The notes beneath the pieces were generated by a model. It worked only from the letters and a program-made list of their open reading frames with translations, had not been told where the DNA came from and searched no databases. Source: Haplomitrium mnioides (Eukaryota > Marchantiophyta > Haplomitriopsida > Calobryales). From it: a stretch of DNA of 38,988 nt. Shown piece by piece: positions 20,601 to 29,531 of the stretch. The stretch's first letter is position 1, and each line of letters begins with the position of its first letter. The DNA lies in the NCBI GenBank assembly GCA_049999725.1, contig JBNGIS010032428.1, forward strand, positions 34,701 to 73,688. The letters are read 5' to 3'. The translations under genes and the position numbers were made by a program.

Positions 20601-20890
20601 AAGGAAATCCATGTCATAATTGATGTGTTAGGCTTCTGTATAGGGACAATACTAAGCCAAGCAGATGAGGAGGGTAGGGACCATCCCATTTACTTTGCCA
20701 GCAGGTTGCTGGCCCCTACTGAGAAAAAATATTCTGCCACCGACCAAAAGGCCTTGGGAATCATCTATGCATTGAAGAAATTAAGACATTACCTCCTGTA
20801 CTATAAGGTGATCTTTCACACGGATCACAAGGCCCTGAAATACCTCGTGAATAAGCCTGATGTGATATGCAAGATTGCAAGGTGGGTACT
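20601..20890 (+). pseudogene. RNase H of element B, first part
   Basis: Reads IDVLGFCIGTILSQADEEGRDHPIYFASRLL, KALGIIYALKKLRHYL and FHTDHKALKYLVNKPDV. The expected Glu in the second motif is Lys (QKALG). The domain is cut after RWVL by solo LTR D. Its last residues (DFEV...) resume at 22192. Confidence 0.88.
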
Positions 20891-22196
20891 TATCAGCTAG
20901 TGACATGAGGTGTAAATGAAGATTCATGGAAATCGGAAGCAACATTGGAGCATTTCCCCACTCTTAGGTGTTAAGATACTCCAGAAGCAATGAAACATCT
21001 CATATATCAGTAAGTAAGAGCGGGTTGCCTACCAATCCGATCCGAAGAGTGGAATCGAAACCAGTTCAAGGAAGAATTGGATACTCGCCAAAAGTATTTG
21101 CACAAAGGTGGAAGGAAGAGCGATGTCAGCACGAGAAGGAAGATGGGGGACTGGGTGAGGACAATCAAGGGAGTAGAACAGGATCGACAATTCAGCGCCA
21201 GAGAAGAGGGGCCTCAGGTAAGGTGAGAGGCTCCATCAATACTTTCGAGACAATAGCCAAGAGCAATAACAAGAGGAATGGAAGGTGCCCCACGCGTCAG
21301 AAGCAAGGATTGGGAAGCCGAAGGGAGAAGGCAACGACAATAGTAAGGCAGCGACGACACCAGGGATTGGGGGATGCTCTGTTCCCCTAGGCATTGACGG
21401 GCTTCACTAGGGTCCGAACCCACTTTGGCCTTTTAAGAGACAGCTTGGTGGAAGTTCTTCATAAAGTATCGGAAAAATATGGGGAGGCCAGAATTCCCTC
21501 CAAAGGAATGGGCGAACAGAGACACCCATCGAGTTGAGTCAACATCGGAGCCAAGATCCTTAGTCCGAGGCTTTGGTCAAACAAGGCGATTCAACTTCCC
21601 CTTTGAAAGCAGCAGCGGATGGTGCACTTTGGATCGGTCCATGACCAACTTCGGATAAGTCCGCGGTCAACTTTGGAACAGACTACTTCGGGTTAGTCCT
21701 TAGACTTCTTTGGATCAGACTTCAGATCGTACCTCTTCAGATCAACTTTGAACCAGACTTCTTTGGATTGTACCTCTTCAGATCAACTTCAGACCATACT
21801 TCTTTGGATCAACTTTGGATTGTACAGACAGGTGTCACCACATCAAGAAACCATTACCAACTAAATAAATGCCCAAATGAAGGGGAAACAGAGGGTCCAC
21901 TTGAGTCCATTTTGTAAGCACGGTGTCTTGGTCCATTCTTGGATCCCTAAAATATACTTTGAATTGTAAACCAGATGTACTTCGGATGCGTGTGTAAATA
22001 AGCAAGATTGGTCTTGGAAGTGATTGTTGATAGTAGGAAAGGTTTATAAGGTAAAGTTGAGATTCCTTAAGACTTGAAAGGGATAACTTGGATGTGGGGC
22101 CATCTCAAAAAAGAACGTGAGCCCCAATTTGTTGCCTCTTTCTTTCAAAGCGGCACCTTTAAAGGTTAAGGCCTGAAGGAGGGGGCTGGCAGTACT
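20886..22196 (+). mobile_element. Solo LTR D in B, with GTACT target duplication
   Basis: The LTR (20891-22191, 1,301 bp) begins TATCAGCTAGTGACATGAGG and ends GGGGGCTGGCA, variants of the family ends. GTACT flanks it on both sides (20886-20890 and 22192-22196). It has the same opening and core as the LTR of B but lacks most of the region between about 25000 and 26080 of the B 3' LTR, including the block conserved in the other LTRs. It is the residue of LTR-LTR recombination of an internally deleted family member. Confidence 0.92.
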
Positions 22197-23634
22197 TCTC
22201 CTACATAAGATTGATTTTGAAGTGTAGATCAAACCAGGAAAAAAAAACGGCAATGTTGATTTCTTCTTTCGGGTGACTGGGCCGATCAACAAAGCAGAGG
22301 TGGATGACGACTTCCTAGATGAGGATCTGTTCCAAGTCAAAACTGGGAAGCCAACCGATTATGCCGACATCATCGAATTTCTTTGGTCAGCACCAAATCT
22401 GTAGGGTAGCAGCAGAGAGGAGGCGACAGTATTTCTCCAAAGAATGAAACCATATCTCATGGTGAGAGGAGTGTTGCATAAGCGAGGTCTAGAAGATATG
22501 ATTAGAAGATGCCTGGAATGATATCAAGCCACATTTGTAATGCAGGCTTTGCATGGAGAGGAAGTGGGAGGCCACCTTGCAACCGATGCCACGGTAAGGA
22601 AAGTGTTGAATGTAGGATACTAGTGGCCAACACTGCACAAGGATGTGCACTTCTGTGTGAAGAAATGCGATGCCTTTCAAAGGACGGGAAAACCAATGGC
22701 CAACCAGCATCACCTATTGGTTCCAAACATCCCACTGGCACCATTTGAGAAATGGGGCATAGATTTTGTCGGGCCAATCGCACCATCAACCCGACAGGGA
22801 AACAATTACATTTTGTTGGCCACAGATTTTGCCACCAAGTGGGTTGAGGCTAGAGCCACCTAAAGGAACAATGCAAAACCAGTGGCAGCCTTCTTGTATG
22901 AGTAGATGTTTTGCAGATTTGGGCCACCACTGGAGCTGGTTAGTGACCAGGGCATACACTTCATCAATCAAGTGATCAAGGACTTGACATCGAGATACCT
23001 GATCAAGCACCGCCGCACCACAACTTATCATCCGAAGGCAAACATGTTGAAAGAGAGAGCAAACGTGATCATGGGTAAGATCCTCAACAAGACGGTGGCA
23101 GCAAACAAGGCCGACTGGGACCTCAAGCTGTTAACACACACGTATAACTTGGCCTACAAAACCACCACCGGCCATTGTCCTTATTTCTTGGTCTTTGGAC
23201 AACATGCATCGGTACCAGTGGAGTACAAAGTACCAACCAGAAGACTCTTGTAGGAAGAGAGAATGGCGGAGGACCAGAGCAGAAGGGAAAGGCTATATCA
23301 GTTGGAAGGATTGGAGGAAACCTGGGAGCAAGCTCAGAGGTGATTGGGACACTACCAAAAGTTGCAAAAGAAGAAACACAATAAGGGACTAAAGCCGACA
23401 GACATTTGTGAAGGAGACATGGTGTTGTTGTACAATAGTTGATTTATACATTTTCTAGGAAAATTGCACACAAGATGCATGAGGCCATTTGTTCTATGGA
23501 AGCGGCATCGTAACGGGTCCACGAAGATGGAAACATTAGAGGGGGAATGATTCATGAATAAGATACATTATGATGGCCTCTAGAGATATGTTAACAGAGA
23601 AGAGGACAAAGGGGGTCCCAAGTTGACCCGCTAA
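22197..23634 (+). pseudogene. RNase H end and integrase of element B
   Basis: Starts with the end of RNase H (KIDFEV), then FFRVTGPINKAEVDD. The HHCC segment is LHGEEVGGHLATDAT...KKCDAF, where the last Cys is Phe. The DDE core is [21 protein letters not shown] and LKERANVIM. In-frame stops occur near 22622 (GY-stop-WPTLH), 22861, 22903 and 23251. The C-terminal GPY/F-like part (about 23390-23630) reads KLHTRCMRPFVL and has further stops. It is nonfunctional. Confidence 0.9.
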
Positions 23635-23790
23635 GGAAGTTCGGATGCGATGTCGAGGGGGGTGTGTGTGTGAGTGTGTTGAGAGGTTGTAATTTCAATT
23701 CGGGACATGTAGCTAGACAACGGCCACATCGAATCAACGACCAACAAAGCGGAAGCGGAGGACAGGTGTTCTCGGGGACGCTTCACACTA

Positions 23791-23801
23791 AAAAGGGGAG
23801 T
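23791..23801 (+). promoter_or_regulatory. Polypurine tract of B
   Basis: AAAAGGGGAG followed by TTA, then the LTR start TGTTAGC. Same arrangement as in A. Confidence 0.75.
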
Positions 23802-23803
23802 TA

Positions 23804-26368
23804 TGTTAGCTAGTGACATGAGGTGCTAATGAAGATTCCTAGAAATTGGAAACCGGAGGGAAGCATTTCTCCACTCTTAGGTGTTAAGATACTCCAAAAG
23901 CAACAAAATAGCTAATATCAGTAAGTAAGAGCATGTCGTCCAATTATCTGATCTAAGGAGCGGAATCGAGACCAGGACGAGAAAGGAAGGGATACTCGCC
24001 AGATATTTGCAAGGAGGTGAAAGGTAGAGCAATCTCAAAAGAGGAGGAAGATGCAAGTTCAAATGAGGAAGATCAAGGGGACGAGACAAGATCAACAATT
24101 CAGCGCCAGAAGAGAGGGGCTTCAGGTAAGGCAAGGGGCTTCCGCATTACTTTCAGGATAGCAGCTAGGAGCAAAAGCAAGAGGATGGAAGGCGCTCCAG
24201 CACTCCAGAAGAAAGGGATTGGAAGAAGCAGGGAGAATGCAACGACCCTCGTAAAGCAGCGACGACACTAGGGATCAGGGGATGCTCCGTTCCCGCAGGT
24301 GTTAATAGGCTTCACCAAGGTCCAAACCCACTTCGAACTTCTAAAGAGCTGTTTTGGCGAAATTCTGCAGAGAGTATCGGGGGGTAATGGAATCCACTCC
24401 AAAGGCATGCGTCGGGCAGAATCCTATTGGGTCAAATCAACTTTGGAGCAGGATCTTCAGTTCAATGTTTTTGGTCAAACACGGCAGTCCAACTTCCCCT
24501 TTGAAAGCGGGGGCGGACGGCGCTCGTTGGAGAGGGTCAAACTTCGAAGTTGACCATCTGAGCTTACCTTCTTTGACTACCATTTTGGATCTAGGCCAAG
24601 TTTGTCTTCTTGCGGATCTGTATCAAGTTCATCTTCATCGGATCCTACCTCTTCGGAAATTAACTTTGGATCTCCACCGACTTTACTTCTTCAGATCTGA
24701 CTTGTGACAACGGCAACCACCTTACCTTCATCAACAAGATTCTCTAGATCAGCCTCTTTGGACCTCCACCAAGCTTCTTTAGATCAGCCTCTTTGGATCT
24801 GCGCGAGAGCCCTACTTCTGGAGATCATCCTTCGGATTAGACTTCAAATCATTCTTCTTCGGATCAACTTTGAATCAGACTTTGATTCGTTCTTCTTTGG
24901 ATCAACTTTGAGTCGTACCTCTTTGGATCAGACTTTGGATTGTACACACAGGTGTCACCGCATCAAGAAACCGTTACCAACTAGAAAAAATGGCCAAATG
25001 AGGGGGAAACAAGAAACACTTCAAAAGGGTACACAAGGGGGTATAGATTGGCTCACTTCGATGGGATTGGGGTTGATGTCGAGGTGTGTTGGGGAACTAT
25101 CTTGAACAAGAAACGCAGCGAGGGAGAGAGGAGGGAATTCTGGTGAAAGTTTACTTGGAGCAAGTGGACTTGTACAGGAGGGCTAGTAGGGGGGAAGGTG
25201 GACTAGAGGGACATTGAGAATCGCTGGGTAGGGAACTCTAGAGGCTCAAGCAATCCAGGTGTACGCATCCCTCCAAGTGGACCAGCATTCGGAGGCGGAT
25301 CGACACTTAAAACGGAAGGGAAATCTTTCGGTCTCGAATTCGGAGAGGCAGCTAAGGGGGGATCTTGGGGTCATGTCAGCGTTTGTTTGTGCAGGAGCAT
25401 CAATCTCAGGAATGCTTCGAGGGCGCTTCTGGTCTAACTTTCAAGTGGAGCCAAGAGAGGAGTGGCTGCGTTAGTGTGTGCGCACTGCGCGGAAGATCCA
25501 GTCGAGGTTTGGAGTGGAGTGGGTTGGCCAACAGTCGAAAGGACTGTCTTCTAGAGGTGGAAGTTAAAGAAAACCTTTTCCGAGCATAAGGAAGTAAATC
25601 TAGGGCTTCTAGCGATAGAAGTTGAAAAACTATTTCAATGAGGTGTGTGTGTAGGCCGTGGTTGATAGATTTGTCTCCTTTCAAGTTTCCTGAAATATAC
25701 TTCAGATTCGGAGTAAACCAGAAGTGTGGACGAAGGAGTGTGGAAGGGTTGTCAATAAGTGGAGAAGTCTGTTGTTGAATGTTGGAGCATGTGGCATTGA
25801 GGTCGCTTGGAATCAGAAGACTCGTGGTACAATGTATAGTGTGTGTGTCATGGTAGATAGATTTGTCTATTTTCGATTTTCTTGTTTCTTTTCAGATTTA
25901 CTGAAACGTACTTTGGATTCGGAGTAAACCAATGTTGCAACTTGTTAGGAGCCAAGGAAAGCACCAAGCAATGGGAGACATAGCTGTAGGCATTACCCCT
26001 TTGTATTTCACGTGTGAAACCTTGAGCCCATTTTGTAAGNNNNNNNNNNTTACCCCTTTGTATTTCACGTGTGAAACCTTGAGCCCATTTTGTAAGCAAG
26101 GAGACTTTGTCTATTCTTGAAGTCCAGAAATATATTTTGGATTCGTCAGAAGCTGTTCTTCCGATGTGTGTGTAAATAAGCAAATTGGTCTTTGAAGAGA
26201 TTATGGATATGCAAAAAAGTCTACAAGGTGAAGTTAAGAGTCCTTAAGACTTGAAAGGGATAATTTAGATCTGGGGCCATCTCATAAAAGAACCTGATGC
26301 CCAATTTGTTGCCTTCTTCTTCCAAAGTGGCATCTTTGGGGGTTAATGCCCAAAAGAGGGGGCTGATT
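23804..26368 (+). repeat. 3' LTR of element B (about 2.5 kb)
   Basis: Starts TGTTAGCTAGTGACATGAGG and ends near GGGGGCTGATT, a decayed GGCTGACA. It is homologous to 14165-16173 over its right part and supplies the left part missing there. The length is inflated by an assembly join at 26040-26049, so the true LTR is probably about 57 bp shorter. Right of it begins unrelated AT-rich DNA. Confidence 0.88.
25993..26096. other. Assembly gap: 10 Ns flanked by an identical 47-bp duplication
   Basis: 25993-26039 and 26050-26096 are identical 47-mers on either side of 10 Ns (26040-26049). The 5' LTR of B has this sequence only once (near 15853-15900). This is the mark of two overlapping contigs placed end to end without merging the overlap. 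Confidence 0.93.
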
Positions 26369-27786
26369 GAGCTTTCTTTATCAAATGACAAAACTTTGAG
26401 AAATTTGGCAACACAAAATGGTCTGTCTTTTAGATCCAAAGATGCAACAACACAAATAAACAATCTAGCTTTCATCTTATGTAGATTGCCAAAATTTTCC
26501 CCATATCGAGTGTTGTGCAAAAGAGTCCCTTCTCACAGCCTAGATGCTTGATCATAGATTGCTAGACGTGTAGAAAGTATTTGTTGTACTCGAATATCTT
26601 CTTTTGTCTGTTGAGCATCAAGCTAAGAACCTATACAAACCTTTTGAGAATCATTAAAAGTGTTTGACGATTGTGAAGGTGGAAAGGTATATTTTGCTTT
26701 GAGTCATCGTCTTTGTTTTTCAAGGATGTAGTACTCAATCTCTTGTTTGTCAAGAAAAAAGTCATTCCATCATTGAATATCAGAATCTGTGAAGAACTTG
26801 TAGCATTTCTCAATTATGTTGTTCCTTAATGTAAAGACCACTTTCTCGGCATCAACTTCTCTTTCTTCCTTTTGAGATCGTTTGATCTCAAAATATGCCT
26901 TGAGAGGAATCAACATGGAACTTAAAATTTCTCTCCTCACTTCAGGTAGACACTTGAGTTGACAAATACCATCTAGAGGTAACCAAAATTCATCTAATAA
27001 AAACTGTTTTCTTCAAATCTTTGTCTTGGAATCATTCAATTGGAACTTGAATTGTTGATTAAAGGTAATATCATGCACCCTTTGAACTAGAGAGGGACGT
27101 TGTTGTAGAAATATTTTTAAATCCCAATTTTCCAACAAAAGAATTATCTGAGGTTTAAGATTATAGGATAATTCAAGTGCATTGCTAAGACTTGTAATTG
27201 TGATTCAAGCTTTGACACATTTCAAAAGTTTCGAGAATCAACCAAACATTTGATCGATTTGATCATGAGTATGACCAACCATGACAAAGCCCACCTATTG
27301 ATTCTTAGCAATAAGAAGACTAAGATATTCAAATAAGATGGAATTTTTATTCTCTTGTGTCGTGTTGTCCAACTGAAGATACAAAGTTGGAGGCAGCAGC
27401 CCTTCAAAGTCATATAATATTTTGTTGAATATAGTAACTATCAAATTATAATCTCTTCTCAAGTTTCTGTACGTTAAGAAGAGTCTTGAAGAAAGAGCAT
27501 GATTGAATATTAAGGCACCAACAACATGCACACTCACCAAACAATCTTTATCAATGTTTTTTAGTGGCAAAGACTAGTGTGGAGTAGTAGTTTTCTTCTA
27601 ATCCATTCCATCAATGACAATTACTTAGTACGTTTGACCATCGACACAATATTTTCTTCAATGGTTTGCAAGTTTTGTTCTTTCTTTCATTTGTTGGTGA
27701 TAATGAAGAAACAATTGGCAATATATTTGACTACATCATCACAAAGCATGAAAGACATAAAAGTAATTTAGTAAAACATATGTCAA
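26369..27786 (-). pseudogene. DUF7869-type protein, C-terminal part, decayed
   Basis: Read on the minus strand from 27786 down to the edge of B, one frame holds about 470 codons with roughly 14 stops and no indel that I can see. Recognisable pieces, in order, are MKERTKLANH, YCVDGQTY, VIVIDGMD, CLVSVHVVGALIFNHALSSR, LPPTLYLQLDNTTQENKN (LDN codon for Asp at 27367-27369), VGFVMVGHTHDQIDQMFG (GHTHDQID at 27253-27276), EFWLPLDG, and LFICVVASLDLKDRPFCVAK near the end. The LQLDN...NKN and GHTHxxID motifs are those of a widespread eukaryotic family that I believe is Pfam DUF7869; its biochemical role is unknown to me. Stops fall where Gln, Arg or Trp codons are expected, fitting C-to-T decay. The 3' end is lost at the B LTR. 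Confidence 0.7.
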
Positions 27787-28055
27787 TGTTTGGAACTTTA
27801 AAAGACAACCTCATGTGCTAAAAATATTCAAATCATCTTAAAAAAATGTTTGGATTGGTAGAAATGAAAATTGTGTAAAAGATTCAAAATAAACTTTAGG
27901 TAATTTAAATAAGAGAAAATGTATTTAACTTAAAATAAACAAAAGTTTTCAAAGGAGAAAAACAAGATTTGCTAACAAATGGTCACAAACTGCAACTATA
28001 GTTTCACAGGTAACTTGAACTCTTTATTTGCAAAAGATTAAAAAAAACCAGAACA

Positions 28056-28077
28056 CATCATATATGCGCATATGATG
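28056..28077. repeat. Palindrome 1: CATCATAT-ATGCGC-ATATGATG
   Basis: Eight-base inverted arms around a six-base centre that is itself nearly palindromic. It is followed within about a dozen bases by ACAAC, as are the other three. Confidence 0.75.
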
Positions 28078-28098
28078 AGTGGAGACAACAATTGATCG

Positions 28099-28110
28099 TA
28101 TGCATGCATA
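28099..28110. repeat. Palindrome 2: TATGCATGCATA
   Basis: Perfect 12-bp palindrome, 22 bp after palindrome 1, also followed by an ACAAC. Confidence 0.75.
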
Positions 28111-28183
28111 GGACCAAAGAAACAACACCAATATCATGGTGTGCTTTGATTGTTGTTGCAACTAGTTTTAAAAGAAACAAAAA

Positions 28184-28209
28184 CAAATCCTATACGCGTA
28201 TAGGATTTG
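28184..28209. repeat. Palindrome 3: perfect 26-bp inverted repeat
   Basis: The centre is TATACGCGTATA, and complementarity extends outward through TCC/GGA, AAA/TTT and a final C/G pair. It is the longest and most perfect of the four. Confidence 0.85.
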
Positions 28210-28378
28210 CAAACAACAAAAACGGTTCTCACTATTGTTTTTCTTGCAAATGGCTCTTGATTTAAAGCAACAAAAGCAAAACTTGTTGCAAGGCTAAGGT
28301 CATCACCAAGAATCATATTCATTTCCTTGTTTTATTTGATTGTAGACAAGACTTGGATTCGAACTAAAAAAATAGACC

Positions 28379-28392
28379 CTATGCGAGCATAG
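28379..28392. repeat. Palindrome 4: CTATGC-GA-GCATAG
   Basis: Six-base arms with a two-base centre, in an A-rich context like palindromes 1 and 3. Confidence 0.7.
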
Positions 28393-28689
28393 ACTCTCTT
28401 CTCACAACTAAGTTGCTAAGAATTATTCGATTCAAATCTTGATTGTTAAACAACTTAACAAAAAAATATCTTTTAGTACTAAGTTGAGAAAACAAAACAT
28501 CTCTAGAACTAAGCTTTGAGTCTAGAAAAAAGAGCATGCATTAATCAAAGGTTTCAAAAGAGAAGAAATTTGTTACTTTTGTGTGGCTCCAAGAGAGACT
28601 TTTTTTTGCAATGATTTTATTTTTTTACACATTTTACAAACAAAAAAATCTATTGTATTTTGGAATTTTTACATTTGGAAAATGAGTTC

Positions 28690-29530
28690 TCCAATGTTTT
28701 GTTAAACCCGAGAAACTAAGAATACAATGAGTATCTTTCTCTTTCAAATAAGTTGTATAGTAGTCATAAACTTCCTATTTTGTAAACTTTTCGAGCAAGT
28801 TATAAACTTCGTGAGTGGACATTCTCCTCTAGTATCCCTCAAAACATTTGTCCATTCACTTACTCAAGAAAACTCCTTTAGCAGATTATTCACTTTTTCC
28901 AAAAATGCCTCTAGGATATGCGTTTTTGAGATTCTGAATCCTTTCGATTTTGTCATTCCCTACTGATAATATTAATTTGAAGGCTCTTCTTTAAACAATA
29001 GTACTGCAAGGTAGAGTAAACCAATTGTCAACATCAGAATATTTTCTTTTCTTGGTATTCCCTACTATAGTGTGATATTCGATTCTTTATGCTTTGCAGA
29101 AAATACGATTCTCTCATAGTTTCCAAAAAATTGTTTTACACAACGACAATAAATTATTTCAACAACATGAAATTCTCTTCAATTTAGAAATTAACATTGG
29201 ATCGAGCTTTTTCTTCACAAAGCTCTTGTTAGGATGGACTTTTCACAAAGAATTTTCACGTAAGGCGTTTACATATTTGGGTTTTGGCCCAAACAAAGAA
29301 TTCTTATGTTGTGATGGTCAATTGGATCCGTAGGCAAATCCAGCCATAGGAGATAATTCATCATCTTGAAGATCTAGATCATCATTATAAACATTTTTTG
29401 TTCCTTCACAAAACATTTTTGAAGGATGAGATGCTCCTTGAGATTTGGGAGAACTTCACCACTCTGAAACGGAATCTTAATCAATATCTCGAATATTAGG
29501 AAATGTTTTTTGTAGCATAATTGATGCCAT
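28690..29530 (-). pseudogene. DUF7869-type protein, N-terminal part, decayed
   Basis: On the minus strand an ATG at 29528-29530 opens a frame that stays readable, with stops, to about 28690. It includes CEGTKNVYNDDLDLQDDEL, NTKKRKYSDVDNWFTLP, RRAFKLILSVGNDKIERIQ and HEVYNLLEKFT. The F-x-LP...RRAF...GN-KIERIQ pattern resembles the segment (F-x-x-G-x-x-V-C-R-x-A-F...R-L-x-R-I) that precedes the DUF7869 region in proteins I know of this type. That similarity is from memory and weaker than for the C-terminal part. The ATG lies one base from the end of element C, so the true start may be further upstream and lost. I infer that this and 26369-27786 are one gene split by an intron. Confidence 0.5.
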
Positions 29531-29531
29531 T

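Larger units (their letters stand above)
14165..26368 (+). mobile_element. Element B: Ty3/gypsy retrotransposon with two nested insertions
   Basis: Same family and order as A. The 5' LTR is truncated on the left (14165-16173), the PBS is at 16182-16199, gag starts at 16385, pol runs to about 23634, and the 3' LTR is 23804-26368. Nested inside are a 395-bp insertion (17806-18200) and solo LTR D (20891-22191). The internal region is 7,630 bp; subtracting both insertions with their duplications leaves 5,924 bp, against 5,923 bp in A. Because the left LTR end is missing, no target duplication can be tested for B. Confidence 0.92.
27787..28689 (-). other. AT-rich middle segment of the DUF7869-type pseudogene (probable intron)
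   Basis: The clear reading frames on either side are in different phases, and this 0.9 kb between them has no sustained coding signal. It is A/T-rich with long A runs and contains four palindromes sharing a TATGC/GCATA-like core (28056-28392). One minus-strand ORF of about 60 codons (28134-28322) is not recognisable. An intron or an old insertion would both explain it. Confidence 0.45.

Noticed and set aside
27253-27276. GHTH motif read as a metallophosphoesterase site
   Set aside because: The other metal-binding motifs of that superfamily (DxH, GNHD) are not seen. The LQLDN...NKN plus GHTHxxID combination fits the DUF7869-type family better.
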